Below are positions 53,366-61,007 of a stretch of 64,000 bases of DNA, piece by piece. Origin of the DNA: Mucilaginibacter phenanthrenivorans (GTDB taxonomy: Bacteria; Bacteroidota; Bacteroidia; Sphingobacteriales; Sphingobacteriaceae); assembly GCF_024721155.1 (NCBI RefSeq), contig NZ_JAHVAP010000017.1, forward strand, positions 1 through 64,000. The letters run 5' to 3'. The position numbers were made by a program, and so were the translations under genes. Under the pieces are notes generated by a model. It was not told the DNA's origin. It made no database searches and worked only from the letters and a program-made list of their open reading frames with translations. Each line of letters starts with the position of its first letter. Position 1 is the first letter of the stretch.

Positions 53366-53893
53366 ATGAAAAGGAATGTTTTATTTATTGCAATTATTTT
53401 GCCTTTGTTATTTGGCCGTTGCGCCATGATGCAGTCTATCGTAAAGTCAACCTTTCCATACACTACAACCCTGGTTATTCCAAAAACATCAAAAACGGGT
53501 GAGGATCTCTCGGTTACAGGCATGGCCACCAGCTTTGACCAGGATTTCAAGAAAGACGGGAACAACGCGTCAAAGATAAGCGAGGTACGTATGGTTTCAG
53601 CCAGGCTGGAGGCTAAAGACCCGTCGGACTTTAACATTGGCAGCATGTCGTCGGTGAAAATATATATGGCTAAGGCAGATGGCACTGAAGAAGTATTAAT
53701 AGCATCGCGCACGGATATCACACCGTCTGTGGGTAACGGCATCGTACTCGACATAGATAATTCAACCTTTTTAGATCAGCGCATGCGCGAGTCGCAGGTG
53801 CGCATTAAGATGGTTTATAAGCTGCGTAATGCTATCGGTACCGACGTCAACCTGCACCTGGTATTGGGCCTTGGCGCTTACCCGGCCAATTAA
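53366..53893 (+). CDS. Small exported protein of unknown function, possible lipoprotein
   Basis: A 175-aa protein with a hydrophobic leader (residues 4-17) ending LLFGRC; C19 could be a lipidation site although Arg at -1 is not standard. The mature part reads as a beta-sandwich (VTGMATSFDQDF, SARLEAKDPSDFNIGSMSSVKIYM, QVRIKMVYKLRNAI, LHLVLGLGAYPA). It resembles immunity/inhibitor-like or LEA-type beta domains only vaguely. Function unknown. It is convergent with panD; their stop codons are one base apart. Confidence 0.7.
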   Translation: MKRNVLFIAIILPLLFGRCAMMQSIVKSTFPYTTTLVIPKTSKTGEDLSVTGMATSFDQDFKKDGNNASKISEVRMVSARLEAKDPSDFNIGSMSSVKIYMAKADGTEEVLIASRTDITPSVGNGIVLDIDNSTFLDQRMRESQVRIKMVYKLRNAIGTDVNLHLVLGLGAYPAN

Positions 53894-53894
53894 A

Positions 53895-54245
53895 TTATTT
53901 CAGCAGCTTATTGTCATTATCAGGGAACACCAATATAGGCTCATATTTGCGGGCCTCTTCAACTTCCATGTAAGCGTATGACATGATGATCACAATATCA
54001 CCCACCTGCGCGAGCCTTGCTGTTGCGCCATTAAGGCAAATAGTCCCTGTGCCACGCTCACCTTTTATTACATAGGTTTCAAAGCGTGCGCCATTGTTGT
54101 TATTTACAATCTGCACCTTTTCGTTCGGTATAATATTAGCTGCATCTATCAAATCCTCATCAATGGTAATACTGCCAACGTAATTCAATTCAGCCTGTGT
54201 TACCCTTACCCGGTGAAGTTTGGATTTTAATACTTCAATTATCAT
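53895..54245 (-). CDS. panD: Aspartate 1-decarboxylase PanD
   Basis: A 116-aa pyruvoyl-dependent enzyme that makes beta-alanine from L-aspartate for pantothenate and CoA synthesis. The self-cleavage site is G24-S25 in YVGSITID; K9 and the SYAYM segment are other conserved active-site parts. Full length for the family. The other pantothenate genes are not in this window. A TACCTTTG -7 box ends four bases before the ATG, as in rlmI, so the mRNA is probably leaderless. Confidence 0.95.
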   Translation of the reverse strand: MIIEVLKSKLHRVRVTQAELNYVGSITIDEDLIDAANIIPNEKVQIVNNNNGARFETYVIKGERGTGTICLNGATARLAQVGDIVIIMSYAYMEVEEARKYEPILVFPDNDNKLLK

Positions 54246-54249
54246 AGGG

Positions 54250-54257
54250 CAAAGGTA
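54250..54257 (-). promoter_or_regulatory. -7 box of panD, immediately before its ATG
   Basis: TACCTTTG on the minus strand (54257-54250), then CCCT and the ATG at 54245. Same arrangement as at rlmI. No clear -33 TTG. Confidence 0.5.
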
Positions 54258-54378
54258 GAAATAATTTAGTGAGTGATGCGCAGTGAATTGTGAGCCGGAT
54301 GTAATAAGATGAGTAGTGGATTGTGAGCCGGATTTAGCTATCGTTCAAGCAGCTCTCCATTCACTACCCACAAAAAAA

Positions 54379-54411
54379 TTTGGATATTAAAACTTAAATC
54401 ACTTATCTTCG
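54379..54411 (+). promoter_or_regulatory. Promoter of the greA leader
   Basis: TTTG at 54379-54382, 21-nt spacer, TATCTTCG at 54404-54411 (one mismatch to TAnnTTTG). The start would be near 54417, which is 145 bases before the greA ATG, leaving room for a structured leader. Confidence 0.5.
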
Positions 54412-54416
54412 TTTTA

Positions 54417-54515
54417 CACAAAAGCAAGACTATGTAGGCGTGGCCAATATAGTCTTGTTTGTTTTTTAAAAGAAAGCCATTGCGTCCTTCTTAAAAAGGG
54501 AGGGCGGTTTTTTTT
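54417..54515 (+). ncRNA. Predicted greA leader RNA with two terminator-like hairpins
   Basis: Hairpin 1 (54425-54457): 9-bp perfect outer stem CAAGACTAT/ATAGTCTTG, continuing after a short internal mismatch into GGC-GTG-GCC, followed by a T-rich run (54458-54467). Hairpin 2 (54483-54506): 10-bp stem CGTCCTTCTT with AGGGAGGGCG, with three G-U pairs on the plus strand that would be C-A on the minus strand, followed by eight T at 54508-54515. Most transcripts from the promoter at 54379-54411 could stop here as a ~100-nt RNA; the rest would continue into greA. Confidence 0.5.
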
Positions 54516-54560
54516 GGCAATGAACGGAACCGAATATTATTAATTTTTAATTTGTGCATT

Positions 54561-55034
54561 ATGGCAGAGGTAGCATATTATACCAAAGAAGGTTTAGAAA
54601 ATTTAAAGAAGGAATTACACGAGCTAAAAACTACAGGCCGCACCAATATCAGTAAAGCAATAGCCGAGGCTCGCGATAAAGGCGATCTTTCGGAAAACGC
54701 GGAGTACGACGCCGCGAAAGAAGCACAAGGACTTCATGAAGCAAAGATCTCCAAAATGGGTGAAATGCTGGCAAACGCACGTTTGCTTGATGAATCGAAA
54801 TTAGATGCATCGAAGGTGCTTGCGCTATCGATAGTAAAGATAAAGAACGTTAAAAACGGAGCTGTTATGAGCTATCAGCTGGTATCAGAAAGCGAAGCCG
54901 ATATGAAGACCGGCAAAATCTCGGTAGCATCACCAATTGCAAAAGGCCTGTTAGGAAAAAAGGTTGGCGAAACAATTGAGATAACCGTGCCTGCGGGCAA
55001 AATGGAATTTGAAATAATGGAGATTTCCAGGTAA
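54561..55034 (+). CDS. greA: Transcription elongation factor GreA
   Basis: A 157-aa protein that rescues backtracked RNA polymerase by stimulating cleavage of the nascent RNA. The N-terminal coiled coil (LENLKKELHELKT, ARDKGDLSENAEYDAAKEAQ) carries the acidic tip D/E residues, and the C-terminal FKBP-like domain ends PIAKGLLGKKVGETIEITVPAG. ATG 54561 gives the standard length; a TTG at 54552 would add three residues. The gene has a long, structured leader with terminator-like hairpins, suggesting attenuation. Confidence 0.95.
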   Translation: MAEVAYYTKEGLENLKKELHELKTTGRTNISKAIAEARDKGDLSENAEYDAAKEAQGLHEAKISKMGEMLANARLLDESKLDASKVLALSIVKIKNVKNGAVMSYQLVSESEADMKTGKISVASPIAKGLLGKKVGETIEITVPAGKMEFEIMEISR

Positions 55035-55043
55035 TACAAACCC

Positions 55044-55067
55044 GGTGGCTGTGTCCTCACAGCCACC
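55044..55067. terminator. GC-rich hairpin after greA
   Basis: Perfect 10-bp stem GGTGGCTGTG/CACAGCCACC with a 4-nt loop, ten bases after the greA stop. There is no T-run after it, and a second hairpin (GTGCCT/AGGCAC, 55083-55101) follows. It may be a pause/stability element rather than a full terminator, so greA and the HIT gene could be partly cotranscribed. Confidence 0.45.
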
Positions 55068-55137
55068 CTGCGTAAAAAATAAGTGCCTGTGGGATAGGCA
55101 CCGGGGAGAATACCCAACCACTTAATCAACCACACAA

Positions 55138-55548
55138 ATGAGCATCTTTTCAAAAATAGTATCCGGCGAAATTCCGGCTTATAAGGTAGCCGAAACAATT
55201 GATTACCTGGCGTTCCTGGATATTAACCCGCTTGCCGAGGGCCATGTGCTGGTGATCCCAAAGAAGGAGATAGATTATTTGTTCGATATGGATGACGATC
55301 TTTATGCCGGACTGCAGATCTTCGCTAAGATTGTTGCAACCGGGATAAAAAAAGCCGTCCCATGCATAAAGGTTGGCGTGGCTGTTATAGGGCTTGAGGT
55401 ACCTCATGTGCATATCCATCTCATCCCCTTGAACCATGTAAGCGACCTCAACTTTTCACGCCCTAAACTTACGTTTACGCCCGAGCAACTGGAGGCCACA
55501 ACGGAAAAGATAAGAGAAGCGCTGAAGAGCGAATCAAGTACAGATTAA
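55138..55548 (+). CDS. HIT family nucleotide-binding protein
   Basis: A 136-aa histidine-triad protein (Hint-like branch): FSKIVSGEIPAYKV at the N-terminus and the triad H90-V-H92-I-H94 in VPHVHIHLIPL. HIT proteins hydrolyse nucleotide conjugates such as AMP-lysine or adenosine phosphoramidates; the physiological substrate here is open. It follows greA by 103 bases and is convergent with hflX, the coding ends being 12 bases apart without a clear terminator. Confidence 0.92.
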   Translation: MSIFSKIVSGEIPAYKVAETIDYLAFLDINPLAEGHVLVIPKKEIDYLFDMDDDLYAGLQIFAKIVATGIKKAVPCIKVGVAVIGLEVPHVHIHLIPLNHVSDLNFSRPKLTFTPEQLEATTEKIREALKSESSTD

Positions 55549-55560
55549 ACTTCTGGCCTG

Positions 55561-56745
55561 TTAATACAACAAATGATCATAAGGATACCGTGCCGTGTGT
55601 ATAGCCTTCACTTCCTCATAAAGTAAGGACCGGAACTCATCTATGTTTTCCTTTTTTGTGGCCGATATAAAAATCGCCGGGGCGTTATTTTTGGCCATCC
55701 AGCTATTTTTGAAATCATGTAACGTCAGCGGATCCTGTTGATCTTCTAATTGGTGCTGTTCCGGCTGAAAGGCATCTATCTTGTTAAAAACGGTAATAAC
55801 CCTTTTATCAATAGCGCCTATATCTTTCAACGTTTCATTTACCGTTCTGATCTGGTCCTCAAAATTGTGGTGTGAGATATCCACCACGTGGACAAGAATA
55901 TCTGCTTCCCTAACTTCATCAAGGGTAGATTTAAAGCACTCCACCAAATCATGCGGTAGTTTGCGGATAAATCCTACCGTATCTGACAAAAGGAACGGCA
56001 CATTTTCAATCACAACCTTTCTCACTGTCGTATCCAGCGTTGCAAACAACTTGTTCTCCGCAAACACCTCCGATTTGGAGATCATGTTCATGATAGTCGA
56101 TTTACCAACGTTGGTATAACCCACCAAAGCCACGCGGATCATGGTTGTCCGATTTTTGCGCTGGGTTTCGTTTTGTTTGTCTATTTGCTTCAGCTTATCC
56201 TTTAACAGCGAAATTTTATTCAGGATCAAACGCCTGTCCGTTTCTATCTGCGACTCACCCGGACCACGCATCCCAATACCGCCCTTTTGACGTTCCAAGT
56301 GGGTCCATAAACGGGTTAGTCGGGGCAATAAGTATTGTAATTGTGCCAGCTCCACCTGCGATTTTGCCTGCGCTGTTTGAGCACGCCCGGCAAAAATATC
56401 CAGGATCAGGTTATTCCTGTCGAGGATCTTTACCTGTAATTCATTTTCAATATTACGGAGTTGAGATGGCGTTAGCTCATCATCGAACACCACCATGTCA
56501 ATCTCTTCTTCAATAACAAAGGCTTTGATGTCTTCCAGCCTACCAGACCCTACATAGGTTTTCCTGTCGGGCTGCGACAGTTTTTGATTAAAACGCTTTA
56601 CCGTCTCCGCTCCTGCGGTAGCAACTAAAAACTCCAGCTCGTCTAAATATTCCTTCCCCTGCTCGTCTGTTTCGTGCGATGTTAATACACCAACCAGAAC
56701 GGCCCGCTCCTGCTTCACAGCAGTATCATAAAATTTTTGTTTCAT
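55561..56745 (-). CDS. hflX: Ribosome-associated GTPase HflX
   Basis: A 394-aa GTPase that binds the 50S subunit and splits stalled ribosomes. The N-terminal HflX domain (residues 1-190) has DLILDIFAGRAQTAQAKSQVELAQLQYLLPRL and GGIGMRGPGESQIETDRR (in outline). G1 GYTNVGKST is near 209-217, G3 DTVGFI near 257, G4 NKID near 325. A C-terminal extension of about 30 residues is typical. Single gene; a TATATTGG sequence upstream may be its -7 box. Confidence 0.95.
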   Translation of the reverse strand: MKQKFYDTAVKQERAVLVGVLTSHETDEQGKEYLDELEFLVATAGAETVKRFNQKLSQPDRKTYVGSGRLEDIKAFVIEEEIDMVVFDDELTPSQLRNIENELQVKILDRNNLILDIFAGRAQTAQAKSQVELAQLQYLLPRLTRLWTHLERQKGGIGMRGPGESQIETDRRLILNKISLLKDKLKQIDKQNETQRKNRTTMIRVALVGYTNVGKSTIMNMISKSEVFAENKLFATLDTTVRKVVIENVPFLLSDTVGFIRKLPHDLVECFKSTLDEVREADILVHVVDISHHNFEDQIRTVNETLKDIGAIDKRVITVFNKIDAFQPEQHQLEDQQDPLTLHDFKNSWMAKNNAPAIFISATKKENIDEFRSLLYEEVKAIHTARYPYDHLLY

Positions 56746-56831
56746 TAGGTAATGTTTAACAATCCCGGTGCCAATATAGTAAAATGGCAGTTATTCAGCC
56801 TTTTTTGCAGAAAAAATCCTTTATTGTGTAT

Positions 56832-56914
56832 GGAACGCGGGAGTTACGCTCCTATGGAGCGAAAAACGTCTTTTTGATTTTTTCTACCGATATTGGGCTC
56901 CGATGGAGCCACAT
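56832..56914. repeat. Dispersed intergenic repeat, family A, copy 3
   Basis: Contains GCTCCTATGGAGC, a T-rich run, CTACCGATATT and GGGCTCCGATGGAGCC, a near match in layout to copy 1 (131-204) and to the right arm of copy 2. It fills the gap between hflX and the M20 peptidase gene, ending 10 bases from the latter's stop codon, and its two hairpins may stop transcription. Confidence 0.65.
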
Positions 56915-56923
56915 GTACTTATT

Positions 56924-58231
56924 TTATTTGCTGTGCATGGTCATATAATCAATAGTCAGGTTACATAACGCTTTTACGCCTAAAGCAAACCCACTTTCAT
57001 CAATAAAAAAATCGGGCGTATGATGCGCCGGTGCAGTAATCGGGTCGCCACCTTTGGGTAAGCCACCCAGGTGAATAAATATACCGGGTGCCTTTTGTTC
57101 GTAAAAGCTAAAATCTTCGGCACCGGTTTCTGCGTTGCGCAGAATAACATTATCTGCTCCGGCGGTAGCCTGTAAAGTGGGCAGCATTTGGGCAACCAGC
57201 GCAGGATTGTTATAGGTTATCGGGTAATGGTGTTCAAAAGGGATGATAACTTCCGCTGTAGCGCCGGCGGCTTCAGCAGTTTTAGTTACAATGGTCTTTA
57301 CTCTTTCAAGGATCATCTTCTCATCGTCATCATTTAAAGTGCGCACTGTTCCGAGCATTGTCACCGTTTCAGGAATGATGTTTGAGCGATTTCCGCCATT
57401 GATAGCGCCGATTGTTACTACTGCTCCGTTGCGGGTAACCTGTAAATTACGGCTCACAATGGTTTGCAGGCTGTTGATAATCTGTGCCGATACCACAATC
57501 GGGTCAACGCTCGACCACGGGTAAGCACCATGTGCCGACCGGCCTTTAACCACTATTTTCATCGGGTTTACGGCTGCCATATCTGGCCCCGGGCGATAGG
57601 CTATTGTGCCAACAGGCTGATAGGATTGAATATGCAAGCCAAAAACAGCATCAACATGAGGGTTTTCCATTACACCCTGCTTAACCATTTCTTCGGCTCC
57701 GCCTTTTTCGCCGGCAGGCAACCCTTCCTCAGCAGGCTGAAAAATAAATTTCACAGTTCCATGCAGGTCTTTTTTCATCGAGGTTAGTACCTCCGCAGTT
57801 GCCATCAGGATAGCCATGTGCGAATCATGCCCGCAGGCATGCATCACACCAACTTCCTGGCCGTTATACATCGTTTTTACTTTGGATGCGAAGGGAACAT
57901 CGGTACGTTCAGTTACAGGCAATGCATCCATATCGGCGCGAAGCGCTACAACAGGACCGGGCTTACCACCGCGCAATATGGCTACCACCCCGGTAGTTGC
58001 TATGCCTGTTTGTACTTCAAGCCCCAGCGACTGCAGATGCCTTGCGATAATGCCTGCCGTGCGTACCTCATGGTTGCCCAATTCCGGGTGCTCATGAAAA
58101 TCACGACGCCAGGTTACGATCTGGTTTTGCAGTGAATCGGCTTTTTTGCTAACGCGATTTCCGGTTGTATTTTTTTGTGCGAATGCATGAATGGCAGAAG
58201 CGAGAAGAAGGAACAGGCAAAGCTTTTTCAT
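56924..58231 (-). CDS. Exported M20-family metallopeptidase/amidohydrolase
   Basis: A 435-aa protein of the M20D (N-acyl amino acid / IAA-amino acid hydrolase) type with a signal peptide (residues 1-18, cleavage near AFAQ). Metal and catalytic residues are in VMHACGHDSHMAI, FQPAEEG, the H of FGLHIQ and the C-terminal H of TAPAHHTPDF; the dimerisation/lid domain lies at about 225-340. It should hydrolyse N-acylated amino acids or small peptides outside the cytoplasm. Monocistronic, followed by family A repeat copy 3. Confidence 0.9.
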   Translation of the reverse strand: MKKLCLFLLLASAIHAFAQKNTTGNRVSKKADSLQNQIVTWRRDFHEHPELGNHEVRTAGIIARHLQSLGLEVQTGIATTGVVAILRGGKPGPVVALRADMDALPVTERTDVPFASKVKTMYNGQEVGVMHACGHDSHMAILMATAEVLTSMKKDLHGTVKFIFQPAEEGLPAGEKGGAEEMVKQGVMENPHVDAVFGLHIQSYQPVGTIAYRPGPDMAAVNPMKIVVKGRSAHGAYPWSSVDPIVVSAQIINSLQTIVSRNLQVTRNGAVVTIGAINGGNRSNIIPETVTMLGTVRTLNDDDEKMILERVKTIVTKTAEAAGATAEVIIPFEHHYPITYNNPALVAQMLPTLQATAGADNVILRNAETGAEDFSFYEQKAPGIFIHLGGLPKGGDPITAPAHHTPDFFIDESGFALGVKALCNLTIDYMTMHSK

Positions 58232-58254
58232 ATTGAGGATTTTCCTCTAATATA

Positions 58255-58291
58255 AAAAAAGGATGGCTTATTTAAAACCATCCTTTTTTTG
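58255..58291. terminator. Bidirectional terminator after the RelE toxin gene
   Basis: 13-bp stem, AAAAAAAGGATGG at 58255-58267 and its complement at 58279-58291, with an 11-nt loop and an A-run/T-run on either side. On the minus strand it lies 52 bases beyond the toxin stop and ends the aspS-antitoxin-toxin transcript; on the plus strand it shields the M20 gene region. Confidence 0.8.
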
Positions 58292-58342
58292 GAACCTTGA
58301 TTCGCATGATTAAAGGATCTAAGGATAAAGCGGCCATATCGT

Positions 58343-58612
58343 CTACGGCCACCTTTTATAAATTTCCTTCCTATGCAGAAAGCGGATTAAAATTATTTCA
58401 TTGTCAGTTGTGTGTTCTAATCCCATTCTGAAGTCGCCCAGACGGACTCTATACATATTTTTATGGCCAACTAATTTCTTGAGTTTATTTATTGATAAGA
58501 TATTTTCAGCGGACCGTATATCAGTTATTGCCTCAACTATCGCGTCTTTAGTTTTCGCATCATTGATTTTACTTACATCTTTTTGAAAGCTTTTATCGAT
58601 CCTAACGATCAT
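58343..58612 (-). CDS. RelE/ParE family toxin
   Basis: An 89-aa type II toxin: FQKDVSKINDAKTKDAIVEAI, the central strand MYRVRLGDFRMGLEH and the last strands EIILIRFLHRKEIYKRWP are RelE-like, with a basic C-terminus that in RelE contacts mRNA in the ribosomal A site. Whether it acts as an mRNase or a gyrase poison cannot be told from the sequence. Its ATG overlaps the antitoxin stop by four bases (ATGA), the usual coupling in type II pairs. Confidence 0.88.
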   Translation of the reverse strand: MIVRIDKSFQKDVSKINDAKTKDAIVEAITDIRSAENILSINKLKKLVGHKNMYRVRLGDFRMGLEHTTDNEIILIRFLHRKEIYKRWP

Positions 58613-58803
58613 TTTAATGACTTCAAAAATTCGTCAGTATCAACAAACTCACCAGTCTTGCCTTCTGTTATGGCTTTAGCCATCCCAAAATCTTCCAAAT
58701 CGTCCTTACTTAGAAATTGGGTTTTTATGCCCATCTTCTCAGCAATTGTAAGCAAAAGCTGAATGTCCTTTTTTGATTTTCCAGATATAATTGCAGCTTC
58801 CAT
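58609..58803 (-). CDS. Antitoxin of the RelE-type pair
   Basis: A 64-aa acidic/helical protein (AIISGKSKKDIQLLLTIAEKMGIKTQFLSKDDLEDFGMAKAI in outline) of the short antitoxin type found in front of RelE genes in Bacteroidota. The C-terminal GEFVDTDEFLKSL segment is the likely toxin-binding tail. No complete DNA-binding motif is evident, so it may rely on the complex for autoregulation. It begins only 28 bases after the aspS stop, so it may be transcribed from the aspS promoter as well as its own. Confidence 0.8.
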   Translation of the reverse strand: MEAAIISGKSKKDIQLLLTIAEKMGIKTQFLSKDDLEDFGMAKAITEGKTGEFVDTDEFLKSLK

Positions 58804-58831
58804 ATAACAAATATAATAAATCGAAACCCTA

Positions 58832-60577
58832 TTATAAAACCGTCTTTATCTTCAACTCATTCATTTGCGCATCGGCAATGGTTGAAGGGGTATCAATCAT
58901 CACGTCGCGGCCTGAATTATTTTTAGGGAATGCTATTACATCGCGGATGGAATCCAGTCCGGCAAAAATTGAGCAAAGCCTGTCGAAGCCGAATGCGATC
59001 CCACCATGCGGAGGTGCGCCATATTCAAAGGCATCCATCAAAAATCCAAATTGCTTTTGCGCTTCTTCCGGCGAAAAGCCTAAATGCTTAAACATTAACG
59101 ATTGTAAAGCCCTATCGTGAATACGAATAGAACCACCGCCAATTTCGGTACCGTTAATTACCAAATCGTACGCGTTTGCCCTAACATCACCAGGAGCTGT
59201 GTCCAGCATGGCGATATCCTCGGGTTTAGGCGAGGTGAACGGGTGGTGCATGGCGTGGTAACGGCCGCTTTCTTCGTCCCATTCTAGCAATGGAAAGTCG
59301 AGCACCCAAAGTGCGGCGAAAGTATTTTTATCGCGCAGACCCAAACGACCGCCCATCTCCAGGCGAAGTTCATTCAGTTGCTTGCGTACTTTATCCTGTT
59401 GCCCGGCTAATACTAAGATCAAATCGCCAGGCTCTGCGTTGAAAGCAGCGGCCCAATTGGTCAGTTCGTCTTCGCTGTAAAATTTATCTACTGATGATTT
59501 TAAAGTGCCGTCGGTATTGTAACGGCAATAGATCATGCCGGTAACGCCAATCTGCGGGCGTTTTAACCATTCGGTTAATTCATCAATTTGCTTGCGGGTG
59601 TAATCGGCGCAGCCTTTTGCGTTAATCCCGACAACCAGCTCGGCATTATCAAAAATGCTGAAGCCTTTGCCTTTTACAACGTCGTTCAGTTCCACAAACT
59701 CCATTCCGAAACGGATATCCGGTTTGTCGGAACCATATAAACGCATCGCATCTGCATATTGCATGCGTGGAATTTCAGGCAGCTCAATTCCCTTCACTGT
59801 TTTAAACAGGTGGTGGGTTAAGCCCTCAAATATGTTTAGTATATCTTCCTGGGTGATGAACGCCATCTCGCAGTCGATCTGTGTAAATTCAGGCTGACGG
59901 TCGGCACGCAAGTCCTCGTCCCTGAAACATTTTACGATCTGGAAATAACGGTCAAACCCACTTACCATCAGCAATTGCTTAAAGGTTTGCGGCGATTGCG
60001 GCAAAGCATAAAACTCTCCCGGGTTCATGCGGCTTGGCACCACGAAGTCGCGTGCACCTTCAGGTGTTGATTTGATCAGCACCGGGGTTTCTACCTCGAT
60101 AAAGTCGCGACCATCCAGATATTTACGCACTTCCTGTGCCATTTTGTGGCGCAGCATCAGGTTGTTACGGATAGGGTTACGACGCAAATCAAGGTAACGG
60201 TATTTAGCACGCAGCTCTTCACCACCATCAGTTTCATCTTCAATCATGAACGGCGGGATTTTAGCCGCATTCAATACTTCTATTTCAGTAACACCAATCT
60301 CGATATCGCCGGTTACCATTTTGGCGTTCTTGCTGGTACGCTCCAACACCTTGCCGGTAACTTTGATCACAAACTCACGACCAAGACTACGGCTCAGCTC
60401 ACGCAAAGAATCATCACTGTCGGTATTTAAAACCAATTGGGTTAAACCATAACGGTCGCGAACATCAATAAAAGTTGTTCCGCCAAGGTCGCGTGATTTT
60501 TGCACCCAACCGCATAAAGTAACCGTTTCACCTAAATGACTTAGATTTAATTCGCCGCAAGTGTGTGTTCTGAGCAT
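58832..60577 (-). CDS. aspS: Aspartate--tRNA ligase
   Basis: A 581-aa class II synthetase of bacterial type. The OB-fold anticodon domain is at the N-terminus (VTLCGWVQKSRDLGG), motif 2 is FRDEDLRADRQPEF, an internal GAD domain lies around 290-420, and motif 3 is GIAFGFDRL near the C-terminus. It charges tRNA(Asp) with aspartate. Essential gene of usual length. A TACTTTTG -7 box is 23 bases ahead of the ATG on the minus strand, and the toxin-antitoxin pair follows. Confidence 0.97.
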   Translation of the reverse strand: MLRTHTCGELNLSHLGETVTLCGWVQKSRDLGGTTFIDVRDRYGLTQLVLNTDSDDSLRELSRSLGREFVIKVTGKVLERTSKNAKMVTGDIEIGVTEIEVLNAAKIPPFMIEDETDGGEELRAKYRYLDLRRNPIRNNLMLRHKMAQEVRKYLDGRDFIEVETPVLIKSTPEGARDFVVPSRMNPGEFYALPQSPQTFKQLLMVSGFDRYFQIVKCFRDEDLRADRQPEFTQIDCEMAFITQEDILNIFEGLTHHLFKTVKGIELPEIPRMQYADAMRLYGSDKPDIRFGMEFVELNDVVKGKGFSIFDNAELVVGINAKGCADYTRKQIDELTEWLKRPQIGVTGMIYCRYNTDGTLKSSVDKFYSEDELTNWAAAFNAEPGDLILVLAGQQDKVRKQLNELRLEMGGRLGLRDKNTFAALWVLDFPLLEWDEESGRYHAMHHPFTSPKPEDIAMLDTAPGDVRANAYDLVINGTEIGGGSIRIHDRALQSLMFKHLGFSPEEAQKQFGFLMDAFEYGAPPHGGIAFGFDRLCSIFAGLDSIRDVIAFPKNNSGRDVMIDTPSTIADAQMNELKIKTVL

Positions 60578-60599
60578 AATTGTATTTTATAAAAGTCTG

Positions 60600-60607
60600 C
60601 AAAAGTA
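60600..60607 (-). promoter_or_regulatory. -7 box of aspS
   Basis: TACTTTTG on the minus strand, perfect TAnnTTTG, placing the start near 60593 and a leader of about 15 nt. The -33 region falls in an AGTC repeat and has no TTG. Confidence 0.4.
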
Positions 60608-60610
60608 GGG

Positions 60611-60712
60611 TTTTAGTCGGAAAGTCCGAAAGTCCGGAAGTCCGAAAGTGACATTAGCCGTAGAAAAATTGATAAAACTTACAGACTTTACTGACTTTCC
60701 CGACTTTCGGAC
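60611..60712. repeat. AGTC-type short dispersed repeat (family B) between aspS and the thiamine locus
   Basis: AGTCGGAAAGTCCGAAAGTC-type units at 60614-60650 face an inverted set (GACTTTACTGACTTTCCCGA) at 60684-60712, so the two promoters flanking it share a palindromic, AGTC-rich spacer. Confidence 0.6.
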
Positions 60713-60720
60713 TATATTTG
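60713..60720 (+). promoter_or_regulatory. -7 box of the TPP-riboswitch transcript
   Basis: TATATTTG on the plus strand, perfect TAnnTTTG, ending nine bases before the riboswitch P1 stem. The start site would be near 60726. The -33 region has TTTA at a 22-nt distance, a weak match. Confidence 0.55.
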
Positions 60721-60728
60721 CCCCATAA

Positions 60729-60937
60729 TTCTCAAGGGGTGCCTTGCTTTGGTCGCAAAATATGCTGCAGCATATTTTACCAAACTGAAAGACAGGCTGA
60801 GATCAAACCCGTTGTGAGGAGTCCTGAGTCTAAAGTACTAAGTCTTGAGTCTGATTTTTCTGACTTTGGACTAAAGACTTCCGACTACAGACTCCCCACA
60901 TACACCTGATCCGGGTAATGCCGGCGTAGGGAGAGGT
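60729..60937 (+). promoter_or_regulatory. TPP riboswitch (THI element) with enlarged P2 and P3 arms
   Basis: Conserved aptamer parts are all present: TTCTCAAGGGGTGCC (60729-60742), GGCTGAGATC with ACCCG (60795-60810), ACCTGATCCGGGTAATGCCG and GCGTAGGGAGAG (60904-60936); the first and last pair as P1. The P2 arm carries an extra hairpin (AAAATATGC/GCATATTTT, framed by TTTGGT/ACCAAA). The P3 arm is extended by about 75 nt of AGTC-type repeat, closed by GTGAGGAGTC (60815-60824) and GACTCCCCAC (60890-60899). It should repress the TonB receptor and transporter genes when TPP is abundant. I see no terminator between it and the TTG start at 61008, so control may be at translation. Confidence 0.88.
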
Positions 60938-61007
60938 AACAAGTTAAGTGTACTGCGTAGTCGCCCTGATACGGAGATGGTTTAACTAATTTTATTTATT
61001 AATCATT

